Assembly (NCBI RefSeq): GCF_007828045.1
Contig: NZ_VITN01000025.1
Location: 26,877-90,876, forward strand
Reading direction: 5' to 3'
DNA from: Nitrospirillum amazonense
GTDB lineage: Bacteria > Pseudomonadota > Alphaproteobacteria > Azospirillales > Azospirillaceae
DNA length: 64,000 nucleotides
The notes under the pieces were generated by a model. The model was given only the letters and a program-made list of their open reading frames with translations, ran no database searches and was not told the origin of the DNA. The translations under genes were made by a program, and so were the position numbers. Below are positions 8,278-15,742 of the stretch, piece after piece. The first letter of the stretch is position 1. Every line of letters begins with the position of its first letter.

Positions 8278-9147
8278 TCAGCCCTTCATCACCAGCGTGT
8301 TCCACTCGCCGATCTGGTAGCGGCGCACCAGCTTGAGACCCTGGCGGCGGTGGGCGGCGATGACCAGCTTCTCCTGCCGGGCCAACAGGCCGGACAGCAC
8401 GGCGACACCGCCCGGGCGCAGGTTGCGGCGCAGCTGCGGCGCCATGCGGGCCAGCGGCCGGGCCAGGATGTTGGCCACGATCAGGTCATAGGGGCCCTCC
8501 TGCCGCACGATGGGGGTGCGGTAGCCGTCGCCGCCGCGGCAGGTCACCAGCTTGTTCACCTTGTTCAGGCGGGCGTTCTCGGCGGCGATCATGATGGACA
8601 GGGCGTCGATGTCCACCGCCGCCACCGGGGCGTGCCACAGCTTGGCGATGGCGAAGGCCAGGATGCCGGAGCCGCAGCCCATGTCCAGCGCCCGGGTGAC
8701 GGGCATGGACTTGTTGAGGTCGCTCAGCGCGCGCAGGCAGCCCTGGGTGGTGGCGTGCTCACCGGAGCCGAAGGCCATGGCGGCCTCGATCAGCAAGCCG
8801 ATGGCACCGGCGGGCACCGGCTTCTTGTGGTGGCTGCCGTGGACGAAGAAGCGGCCGGCGCGGATGGGCGGGAAGCTGAGATAGGTCTGGGTCACCCAGT
8901 CGATGGGGGCCAGCGGCTCCACCTCGATCTGCGGCTGCGGCACGCCCAGGGCCATGGCCAGCACGGTGACGCGGGCCACCAGGCGGGACTGGTCGGGCTC
9001 GCCATGGCTGGTGCCCTCGATCAGCCAGTTGCCGCCCTCTTCCAGCTCGAAAGTGGACACGGCGTCGACATGGCTCTCCAGCACCTGGGCGAAGTTCTGC
9101 ACCACATCCTCATGCACCGTCAGTGCGACCCGCCACATGCCCGACAT
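8278..9147 (-). CDS. prmA: Ribosomal protein L11 methyltransferase PrmA
   Basis: A 289-residue SAM-dependent methyltransferase that trimethylates ribosomal protein L11. The N-terminal substrate-recognition domain precedes the catalytic motifs: AMAFGSGEHATTQGCL (the FGTGxHxTT family signature, here FGSGEHATT), ALDMGCGSGILAFAIAKL (SAM motif I), AVDIDALSIMIAAENARLN, and DLIVANILARPL (NILA in place of NPP(Y/F)). Length matches the family. A GTG at 9150 is adjacent to the ATG at 9147; the ATG is chosen because GGGAG lies 8 bases upstream of it. It is separated from pepF by a terminator and is probably transcribed alone. Confidence 0.95.
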   Translation of the reverse strand: MSGMWRVALTVHEDVVQNFAQVLESHVDAVSTFELEEGGNWLIEGTSHGEPDQSRLVARVTVLAMALGVPQPQIEVEPLAPIDWVTQTYLSFPPIRAGRFFVHGSHHKKPVPAGAIGLLIEAAMAFGSGEHATTQGCLRALSDLNKSMPVTRALDMGCGSGILAFAIAKLWHAPVAAVDIDALSIMIAAENARLNKVNKLVTCRGGDGYRTPIVRQEGPYDLIVANILARPLARMAPQLRRNLRPGGVAVLSGLLARQEKLVIAAHRRQGLKLVRRYQIGEWNTLVMKG

Positions 9148-9186
9148 CACCTACACTCCCGCACAATCATGAAAGCCCATGGCAAA

Positions 9187-9216
9187 AGGTTCCGGCGGGC
9201 TGCCCCGCCGGAACCT
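9187..9216 (-). terminator. Intrinsic terminator between pepF and prmA
   Basis: A 13-bp perfect stem (AGGTTCCGGCGGG with CCCGCCGGAACCT) and a 4-base loop, followed on the reverse strand by TTTT. It stops pepF transcription before prmA. Confidence 0.8.
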
Positions 9217-9269
9217 GCGCATTCTCTATAAACGGTGCTGATTCGCCTGTGAAGAACTTCATACTGGCC

Positions 9270-9366
9270 CCCTCAGTCGCCGGGCGCCCCCATCCGGGGG
9301 CTTGGGGTTCCTCAGTTTCCAGTCCACCACGTTCCCGGGAAACTTCCGGCGGACGCAGTCGCGTCC
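9270..9366 (-). repeat. Dispersed three-hairpin intergenic element, copy D
   Basis: Reverse-strand member of a six-copy family. The first hairpin is GGACGC-GACT-GCGTCC. The central hairpin pairs AGTTTCC with GGAAACT. The third is CCCCC-GGAT-GGGGG, followed by GCGCCCGGCGACTGAGGG. It sits just after the pepF stop (9393) and is preceded by an extra perfect hairpin at 9369-9389 (CAGCGGCA/TGCCGCTG). It is in sense with pepF. Confidence 0.85.
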
Positions 9367-9392
9367 CACAGCGGCATATGCTGCCGCTGTTA

Positions 9393-11279
9393 TCAGTCCT
9401 TCTGATCCAGCAACCGTTCCATCTCGGTGATGACGGCGTCCATGCGCCGCACCAGCGCCTGGTAGGGCGCGGGTGAGGCCATGTCCAGGCCGGCCTTCCT
9501 CAGCACGTTGACCGGATAGTCCGACCCGCCGGCCTTCAGCGCCGCCAGGTAGGTGTCGCGCGCCGCCGGACCGCCATCGCGGATCTTCTCCGTGAAGTAG
9601 GCGGAAGCCGAGATGGAGGTGGCGTACTGGTAGACGTAGAAGGGCCGGTAGAAATGGGGGATGAAGGCCCATTCCGCCGCGTACACCGGATCGATCTGCA
9701 TCACGCCCTGGTCGGCGCCGTGGTACTTGCGCAGCAGGCCCAGATAGATCTCCGTCATGCGCTTGCCCGACATGGGCTCGCCCTTCTCCACCGCGTCATG
9801 CACCTGCAACTCGAACTCGGCGAACATGGTCTGGCGGAAGAAGGTGCCGCGGATGGTCTCCAGCTCATTGCCCAGATAGAGCAACTTTTCCTGCTTGGTC
9901 TTGGCGTTGGCCAGCATGTAGTCGGACAGCAGGAATTCGTTCGCCGTGGACGCGATCTCCGCCATGAACAGGGAATAACCCGCCAGCTCATAGGGCTGGG
10001 TGCGGTTGGCGAAAGTGGTGTGCATGGCGTGGCCCCATTCATGGGCCAGCGTGGAGACGGAGTTGTAGTTGTCCTGGTAATTCAGGAAGACCACGGGGTG
10101 CAGGCCGTAGACGCCCGTCTGATAGGCGCCGGACTGCTTGCCCTCCTGCGGGTAGGCATGCATCCATCGGTGACCGAAGCCATCGGCCAGCGCCTTCTGG
10201 TAATCGTCGCCCAGCGGCTTCACCGCCGCCAGCACCAGCTTCTCGCCCTCCTCGACGGGGAACTTGGCGTCGGACGACACCAGGGGCGGATAGATGTCGT
10301 AATAGTGCAGGTCAGGCAGGTTCAGCATGCGCTGCCGCAACTTGAAATAGCGGTGCAGCGTGGGCAGGCCCTTGTTGGCCTCCGCCGCCAGGGTGCGATA
10401 GACGCCCTCGGGAATATCATTGTTGGACAGCGAGGCCGCCACCGCCGACGGGTAATGGCGCAGCTTGGACTGGATGACGTCGCCCTGCACCGTGTTGCCC
10501 AGGGTGGAGCCCATGGTGTTGGAATATTGGCCGAACTTGGTCCAGAAGGCGTCGAACACGGCCTTGCGCACGGCGCGGTCCGGATCCTCGCGATACTTCT
10601 GGTAATTGGCCTGGGTCAGCTTCACCGACTGCCCGTTGGGAAGGGTGATGGTAGGCCAGTCGATGTCGGCGTTGGACAGCAGGTTGTAGGTGGTGCTGCT
10701 GCCGCCCAGCGCGGGGCTCAGCGCCGCCAGGACCCCTTCGGCCTCCGCCCCCAGGGTATGCGGCTTCAGGCGCAGCGCGTCATGCAGGGCGAAGCCGAAC
10801 TTGGCCAGCTTGGGCTCGGCCTTCAGGTAGGCATCGACCTTGGCAACGCCCAGCGCCTGGATCTCCGGCGACAGCCAGGCGGTCGCGGCCGAGACCTCAC
10901 CCGACAGGTCCTGGGCCAGGCCGTCCCGCTCCTGCGCCGGCGCGTCGCGCGTGTCGGTGCTGGCGATGGTGCTGGCGTAGGTGCCCACCTGCTCCAGCTC
11001 ATGATAGACGCCATAGATGGCCTCCAGCGCCACCAGCGTGGCGGCCGGCCCCTTGGCCAGCGTGCCCTTGTACTTGGCCAGGCCCGGCAGTTCGGCCTTG
11101 ATCTTGGCACGCGCCGCATCCCAGTCCGCCGGCGACTTGTAATAGTCGCTCAGGTCCCAGATGTATTTGGGATCGATCTTGGGATCGTCGGCGGCGCGCG
11201 CCGGCAGGGTCAGCGCCAGCAGGGAAACGGTGGACGCCGCCGCCAGGACGGCGCGGCGTAGAGTGATCTTGCCCGACAT
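9393..11279 (-). CDS. pepF: Exported oligoendopeptidase F (M3 family zinc peptidase)
   Basis: A 628-residue M3-family metallopeptidase that cleaves short peptides. The zinc site HEWGHAMH (HExxH) is at about two thirds of the chain, with a downstream glutamate helix (LFMAEIASTANEFLL) that supplies the third ligand. The chosen ATG at 11279 gives a typical signal peptide: a basic start, a hydrophobic core (AVLAAASTVSLLALTL) and an ARAAD cleavage region. A longer frame from 11321 would bury it. Most PepF proteins are cytoplasmic, so the exported form suggests periplasmic peptide turnover. Its transcript ends in a repeat element and a terminator. Confidence 0.93.
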   Translation of the reverse strand: MSGKITLRRAVLAAASTVSLLALTLPARAADDPKIDPKYIWDLSDYYKSPADWDAARAKIKAELPGLAKYKGTLAKGPAATLVALEAIYGVYHELEQVGTYASTIASTDTRDAPAQERDGLAQDLSGEVSAATAWLSPEIQALGVAKVDAYLKAEPKLAKFGFALHDALRLKPHTLGAEAEGVLAALSPALGGSSTTYNLLSNADIDWPTITLPNGQSVKLTQANYQKYREDPDRAVRKAVFDAFWTKFGQYSNTMGSTLGNTVQGDVIQSKLRHYPSAVAASLSNNDIPEGVYRTLAAEANKGLPTLHRYFKLRQRMLNLPDLHYYDIYPPLVSSDAKFPVEEGEKLVLAAVKPLGDDYQKALADGFGHRWMHAYPQEGKQSGAYQTGVYGLHPVVFLNYQDNYNSVSTLAHEWGHAMHTTFANRTQPYELAGYSLFMAEIASTANEFLLSDYMLANAKTKQEKLLYLGNELETIRGTFFRQTMFAEFELQVHDAVEKGEPMSGKRMTEIYLGLLRKYHGADQGVMQIDPVYAAEWAFIPHFYRPFYVYQYATSISASAYFTEKIRDGGPAARDTYLAALKAGGSDYPVNVLRKAGLDMASPAPYQALVRRMDAVITEMERLLDQKD

Positions 11280-11492
11280 TAAGCAAAGCCCCCGATGTTC
11301 ATGGGCGGAAGCCGGCGACACGGGCTTCCGCAGGTTGGCCCTTTATATCAGGCACTTGCGGCCAAGGCGCGGGATGGTTTGTAACACGGGCGTAACGGCG
11401 ACGTCCCGCGCGCCTCGCATCCAATTGCCTTGAATTGCCGCCGGGCAGCCGGTCTTATCACGGCACGCCACGGCACGGACCCGGCCCCAGAG

Positions 11493-13088
11493 ATGAGCAC
11501 CCCCGCAGCCCTGTTCCGAGAAGCGTTGATCGCGCACCGCGCAGGTGACCTGTCCCGCGCGGCGGCGGCCTATCAGCGGCTGATCGAGCAGACGGGGCCG
11601 GAGCGGCAAGAGCACCGCGACGCGCTCGGCAACCTGGGCGCCCTGCGCCTGGCCCAAGGTGATGCCGCCGAGGCCGACCGCCTGTTCCAGGCGGGCTTGG
11701 TCCTGGCACCCCTCGACGCCGCCCTGCTGGACAACCGGGGCATCGCGCTGAAGGCCCTGGACCGGCTGGCCGAGGCGGCGGACCACCACCGCCAGGCCAT
11801 CGCCGCCAACCCCAGCCATACCAACGCCTACGGCAATCTGGGCGTCTGCCTGACGGAACAGGGCGACCTGCAGGGTGCCCGGCGCTGCCTGGAACGGGCG
11901 GTGGCGCTGGCCCCGGGCGGCGCCGATTCCTGGCACAATCTGGGCAAGGTGCATGAGGGACTGGGCGATAGCCCCGCCGCCATCCAAGCCTACCGCCACG
12001 CGGTGGCGGCGGACGCGGCCCACCGGCCCGCCTGGATCAATTTGGGCACGATCCTGGATCACACCGGCGACAGCATGGGCGCGCTCGCCGCCTATGATGC
12101 TGGCCTGGCGCTGGCTCCCACCGACCCCAAGATCCGATGGAACCGGTCGCAAGTCCTGCTGAAACTGGGCCGCCTGGCCGAGGGCTGGGCCGAAGCCGAA
12201 TGGCGCTGGACGGGCAATGCGGGCCTGGCGGCGCAGCGCCGTCCCTTCACCATACCCCTGTGGGCAGGTGAGGATTTGGGCGGCGGCACCTTGCTGATCC
12301 ATTCCGAACAGGGCTGGGGCGACACCTTGCAGATGCTGCGCTTCCTGGCGCCCGCGGCGCGGGCCGCCAATGCGCGCCTGGTGGTGGAGACGCGGGCGGA
12401 ACTGATCCGGCTGATCGAGGCCAGCTGGGATTTGCTGGGCCTGGCCGAAGCTGCCCCTGTCCTGTTGCCCCTGGCGGCGGATTTTCCCGGCGTCGGCGGC
12501 CTGCCTCCGGCCGACGCCCACCTGCCGATGATGAGCCTGCCCGGACGCCTGGGCGTCACGCTCGATACTCTGCCCGGCGGGCCGGTCCCCTATTTGCGGG
12601 CACCGGAAGACAGCCGCCGGCGATGGGCCCCGCGCATCGCGGAGGGCCGGAACGGCCGGCGCCTGACCGCCGGGCTGGTCTGGCAGGGCAATCCCGGCCA
12701 CTGGAACGACCGCCGCCGGTCCTTGCCGCCGGAAACGCTGGCGCCGCTGCTGCGCCGCGCGGACATCGCCTGGCACAGCCTGCAGAAGGATGGGGCGCCG
12801 GTGGCAGGGCTCATCCCCCTGGGACCGCACCTGACCGACTTCGCCGAGACGGCGGCGGCCGTCAACGCCCTAGACCTGGTCATCACCGTGGACACCGCCG
12901 TGGCCCACCTGGCGGGGGCCCTGGGGCGGCCCGCCTGGCTGCTGCTGCCCCACGTCGCGGAATGGCGCTGGATGGACGATCGCACGGACAGCCCCTGGTA
13001 CCCGTCCATGCGCCTGTTCCGCCAGCCCGCGCCGGGCGATTGGCCGACCGTGGTGGCGGCGGTGGGGACGGCGCTGGATGCGCTTTAG
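11493..13088 (+). CDS. TPR-repeat protein with a C-terminal glycosyltransferase family 9-like domain
   Basis: A 531-residue protein. Residues about 1-250 are tandem tetratricopeptide repeats (units with AYGNLGVCLTEQGDLQGA, SWHNLGKVHEGLGDSPAAI, AWINLGTILDHTGDSMGAL). The rest resembles the ADP-heptose/GT9-like domain often fused to TPRs, with LLIHSEQGWGDTLQMLRF, GLVWQGNPGHWNDRRRSLP and a final DLVITVDTAVAHLAGALG, RPAWLLLPHVAEWRW. The DT-AAHLAGALG element is the GT-B nucleotide-sugar region. The acceptor is unknown; O-linked glycosylation of surface proteins or polysaccharide is a reasonable guess for this family. The stop codon overlaps the stop of the convergent oxygenase gene. Confidence 0.88.
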   Translation: MSTPAALFREALIAHRAGDLSRAAAAYQRLIEQTGPERQEHRDALGNLGALRLAQGDAAEADRLFQAGLVLAPLDAALLDNRGIALKALDRLAEAADHHRQAIAANPSHTNAYGNLGVCLTEQGDLQGARRCLERAVALAPGGADSWHNLGKVHEGLGDSPAAIQAYRHAVAADAAHRPAWINLGTILDHTGDSMGALAAYDAGLALAPTDPKIRWNRSQVLLKLGRLAEGWAEAEWRWTGNAGLAAQRRPFTIPLWAGEDLGGGTLLIHSEQGWGDTLQMLRFLAPAARAANARLVVETRAELIRLIEASWDLLGLAEAAPVLLPLAADFPGVGGLPPADAHLPMMSLPGRLGVTLDTLPGGPVPYLRAPEDSRRRWAPRIAEGRNGRRLTAGLVWQGNPGHWNDRRRSLPPETLAPLLRRADIAWHSLQKDGAPVAGLIPLGPHLTDFAETAAAVNALDLVITVDTAVAHLAGALGRPAWLLLPHVAEWRWMDDRTDSPWYPSMRLFRQPAPGDWPTVVAAVGTALDAL

Positions 13089-14185
13089 TCGGTGGATCGG
13101 GCGTCGGCCTGGGCCGCCCATTCCCGGTATTCGCGCTGCTGCCGCTCCCCCGCCTCATCAAACAGGAAGGGCAGGTAGGCATAGCGGCGGCCCCGGGTGA
13201 CCGGCAGGGCCTCATGCAGCAGGCTGCAGGAGAAGACCACGGCGCTGCCGGTGGGCGCGCGATAGGTGCGGGGGCCGAATTCGGGGAAACGCAATTCCCC
13301 GCCCTCATAATCTTCCGTGTTCAGGTTCAGGGTGACAGCGAAGCGGCGATGGGCGGTGCCGGCGGAGGTGTTGTCGCGGTGCGGCTTGAAATGGCCGCCC
13401 TCCTCCGCATCGTAACAGGCGACCACATGGCGTTCCATGCGCGTGGCCTCGAAGGCGAAGGCCTGGCGCACCTGGGGCAATAGACGACGGGCGACGCGTT
13501 GGGTCGCCGCCTGGCACAGCGCCTCCTCCTCCATGAAATAGTCGCGGCGGCGCTTGCGGCTATAGTCGTAGACACCCACCAGCCGGCCATCGACCTCGTT
13601 CATCACGCCGGAATCCAGGCCGCCGCGATCCTGATGCAGGGCGATCAGCAGGCGGCAGAAGTCGGGCTCGAACACCCGGGGCACTATCAGCACGGGCGCC
13701 TGCACCGCCATGCCGGCGTGCAGATCCGGGGGCGGCAGGGCCGCCACCGCTGACATCACCCGGTCCGCCTCTGCCGCCGGGGCCGCCATCAGGACCCGCA
13801 GGGTGGGATCCAGCAGCAGCCAGAAGCCGATGTGGCCGCCATCCGCGCCGACGGCCCCGTAGCCCCGGCTGAGGCTGGAATCATAATCCAGGAAATAGCG
13901 GATGCCCGGCAGCTGTGGCGTGACGCGGCCGGCGGCATCGTCGCCGGCGTCGGTGGTGACGCCGAAAAAGCAGACCCGGTCGTCATCGAACAGGGCGCGG
14001 TTCGCGGCGACCGCGCGCAGCATGCCGACACCCGCCGCCTCCCCGGCCGACGCGAAGAAGCCCAACAGCACGTGGCGGCCGGCCACCGTGTCCAGCGCGA
14101 ACCGGGGATGCGCATGGGTGGGGCCGTTGAACCACGGCACGGGCTCGCCGCAGACGAAACGCTCCCAAGGACCTGATGCCGACAT
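13085..14185 (-). CDS. Peroxiredoxin-like domain fused to a 2-oxoglutarate/Fe(II) oxygenase (prolyl 4-hydroxylase type)
   Basis: A 366-residue protein. The first about 150 residues resemble an AhpC/TSA thioredoxin fold (GEPVPWFNGPTHAHPRFALD, HVLLGFFASAGEAAG, FFGVTTDAGD), but the peroxidatic cysteine position after the first strand is not a Cys, so peroxidase activity is doubtful. The C-terminal half is a P4H-like double-stranded beta-helix: Fe ligands in HFKPHRDN (HxD) and in LLHEALPVTRGRRY (His, with Arg for 2OG), and EGGELRFPEFG. This domain order is a known but minority architecture. The substrate is unknown. It ends tail to tail with the TPR-glycosyltransferase gene, sharing 4 bp. Confidence 0.88.
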   Translation of the reverse strand: MSASGPWERFVCGEPVPWFNGPTHAHPRFALDTVAGRHVLLGFFASAGEAAGVGMLRAVAANRALFDDDRVCFFGVTTDAGDDAAGRVTPQLPGIRYFLDYDSSLSRGYGAVGADGGHIGFWLLLDPTLRVLMAAPAAEADRVMSAVAALPPPDLHAGMAVQAPVLIVPRVFEPDFCRLLIALHQDRGGLDSGVMNEVDGRLVGVYDYSRKRRRDYFMEEEALCQAATQRVARRLLPQVRQAFAFEATRMERHVVACYDAEEGGHFKPHRDNTSAGTAHRRFAVTLNLNTEDYEGGELRFPEFGPRTYRAPTGSAVVFSCSLLHEALPVTRGRRYAYLPFLFDEAGERQQREYREWAAQADARSTD

Positions 14186-14281
14186 CGTTGAGCTGACTTC
14201 CTAACAGCGCCTCTGGATGGCCACCATAGCAGCAACCCGCCCCCCAGCCGCCAGGGACGTTCCGTCGCTGGCCGCCATACC

Positions 14282-14926
14282 TCAACCGCCGGCCATGGCC
14301 GCCGTCAGGTAAGCCCGCAAAACCAGCCGCATCTCCGCGATCAGGGCCGCCGCCTCGCCCTCCTCCGCCAATTCCGGGATGGCCTTCATCAGGTGCAGCA
14401 GCATGACGGAAACGACGGCCACCCGGTCCGCCGGCAAGGCCGGGGCGTAAGCCAACAGCACGCCGGCGATGTGGCCCCGAACGACACCGCGCAGGTATTG
14501 GCGCCGGTTATCGCAATCCACCCGGGCGTCCATCAGCACCTTCAGCGCCGTGCGTTCGCTTTTCAGCACCATCATCAGGTCCAGCAGGGCATCGACCAGG
14601 TCGCCCGCCGTCAGGTCGGGCGCCCGGGCGGCGATGGCGTCCAGGCCCGCCCCCGCCCGCTCGCCATAGCGGCGCAGCACCCCCTCGGCCAGCGCCTCCT
14701 TGGACGGGAAGAAACGGTAGAGCGACCCGATGGCCGTGCTGGATCGCGCCGCGATCTCCGTCATCGTGGCGGCGTCATAGCCTTTTTCCGCGAACACCAC
14801 GGTGGCGGCGTCCAGCAGGGCGGCCACGCGCTGCCGCCCGCGCGCCCGCTTGGGCGCCCGCCCAGTCCCGTCGGGGGCGACATCCGGGGTGGCATCCGCC
14901 GCGGCTGTTGACTTTTGCGAGGACAT
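14282..14926 (-). CDS. TetR-family transcriptional repressor
   Basis: A 214-residue TetR protein. The N-terminal HTH is clear: RVAALLDAATVVFAEKGYD, AATMTEIAARSSTAIGSLYR, FFPSKEALAEGVL. The C-terminal ligand domain is helical and poorly conserved, as usual. The ATG at 14926 is chosen over an in-frame TTG at 14932. It is transcribed away from the PEBP-family gene at 15083, with a perfect palindrome directly upstream of its start, so autorepression and control of the divergent gene are likely. The ligand is unknown. Confidence 0.92.
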   Translation of the reverse strand: MSSQKSTAAADATPDVAPDGTGRAPKRARGRQRVAALLDAATVVFAEKGYDAATMTEIAARSSTAIGSLYRFFPSKEALAEGVLRRYGERAGAGLDAIAARAPDLTAGDLVDALLDLMMVLKSERTALKVLMDARVDCDNRRQYLRGVVRGHIAGVLLAYAPALPADRVAVVSVMLLHLMKAIPELAEEGEAAALIAEMRLVLRAYLTAAMAGG

Positions 14927-14939
14927 CCTCAACTATCCG

Positions 14940-14963
14940 TTATGCGAGACCATCCTCGCATAA
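14940..14963. promoter_or_regulatory. Probable TetR operator in the divergent promoter
   Basis: TTATGCGAG and CTCGCATAA form a perfect 9-bp inverted repeat around a 6-base spacer, 13 bp upstream of the TetR start codon. Its size and position are typical for a TetR-dimer operator. Confidence 0.75.
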
Positions 14964-15002
14964 CACGGGCCGCCGCCGCCGTCACCTCCTCACCTGGGCG
15001 CG

Positions 15003-15044
15003 CCCACTCGGGCACCCCCACTTGGGCACCCCCACTTGGGCACC
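15003..15044. repeat. Three tandem 14-bp repeats upstream of the PEBP gene
   Basis: Three head-to-tail copies of CCCACTTGGGCACC, the first with one T-to-C change, lie in the leader 39 bp before the ATG at 15083. Each copy contains a small palindrome (CCCACTTGGG is close to self-complementary), so they could be protein-binding sites or a simple slippage repeat. Confidence 0.85.
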
Positions 15045-15082
15045 ACGTTGCCCCCTCACCACCCTGACGCGGGAGGAACCGC

Positions 15083-15724
15083 ATGAGGACCACCCTGGAC
15101 AGCGGCCTGCCCCCCTTGATCCTGGAGCGCGGCCACGGCATGCGCCCCGCCGCCCCGAAGCGCCATTGGCTGGGCCGCCTGCTGCGCGGCTTGCGGGCCG
15201 GGGATGCCCGCCTGGTCGTCAACCATCCCCTGGTGAAGGATGCGCCGGCCAGCCTGTGCCTCAGCAGCCCCGCCTTCGCCGAAGGCGCGGCCATTCCCCG
15301 GCACCATGCCGGCGGCGGCGTGGGCGAGAACCTGTCCCCGACGCTCACCTGGACGGGCGTGCCCGCCGGCACGGCGGCCTTGGCCCTGGTGATGCAGGAC
15401 CCGGACGCGCCCTTGCCCCGGCCGGTGACCCACCTGCTGGCCACGGCCATCGCCCCCAAGCGCAAGGGTTTCGAAGAGGGGGAGCTGTGCCCCCAGGTGG
15501 GCAACGGCGTCATCCTGGGCCGGGGCCTGTTCGGCCGCGTCGGCTATGCCGGGCCGCGTCCGGTGCGCGGCCACGGCCCCCATCGCTACGTCTTCCAGCT
15601 GCTGGCCCTGGAACACCCGCTGGCCCTGCCGGATCTGCCCAGCCTGGCCGACCTGCTGGCGGCCCTGACGCCCCAGACCGTGCTGGCCTGGGGCACCCTG
15701 ACCGGAACGTACGAGCGGGTGTGA
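15083..15724 (+). CDS. YbhB/YbcL-family (PEBP, Raf-kinase-inhibitor-like) protein
   Basis: A 213-residue PEBP-fold protein. The ligand-pocket motifs are visible: SPAFAEGAAIPRHHAGGGVG, ENLSPTLTWTGVP, ALVMQDPDAPLPRPVTHLLA (the DPDAP...H pattern) and HRYVFQLLALE. Members bind anionic or phosphate ligands; bacterial functions are mostly unknown. About 50 N-terminal residues precede the domain and contain a basic stretch rather than a signal peptide. GGGAGG precedes the ATG. It is divergent from the TetR gene and is its probable target. Confidence 0.9.
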   Translation: MRTTLDSGLPPLILERGHGMRPAAPKRHWLGRLLRGLRAGDARLVVNHPLVKDAPASLCLSSPAFAEGAAIPRHHAGGGVGENLSPTLTWTGVPAGTAALALVMQDPDAPLPRPVTHLLATAIAPKRKGFEEGELCPQVGNGVILGRGLFGRVGYAGPRPVRGHGPHRYVFQLLALEHPLALPDLPSLADLLAALTPQTVLAWGTLTGTYERV

Positions 15725-15742
15725 GGCGCTGGTCCGCCGCCC

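Noticed and set aside
9654..11261. Long open frame antisense to pepF (and similar ones antisense to pepP, uvrD, ftsH and serA)
   Set aside because: High GC keeps reverse frames open. The translations are rich in Gly, Gln, His and Arg with no motif, while the opposite strand encodes a complete known enzyme.
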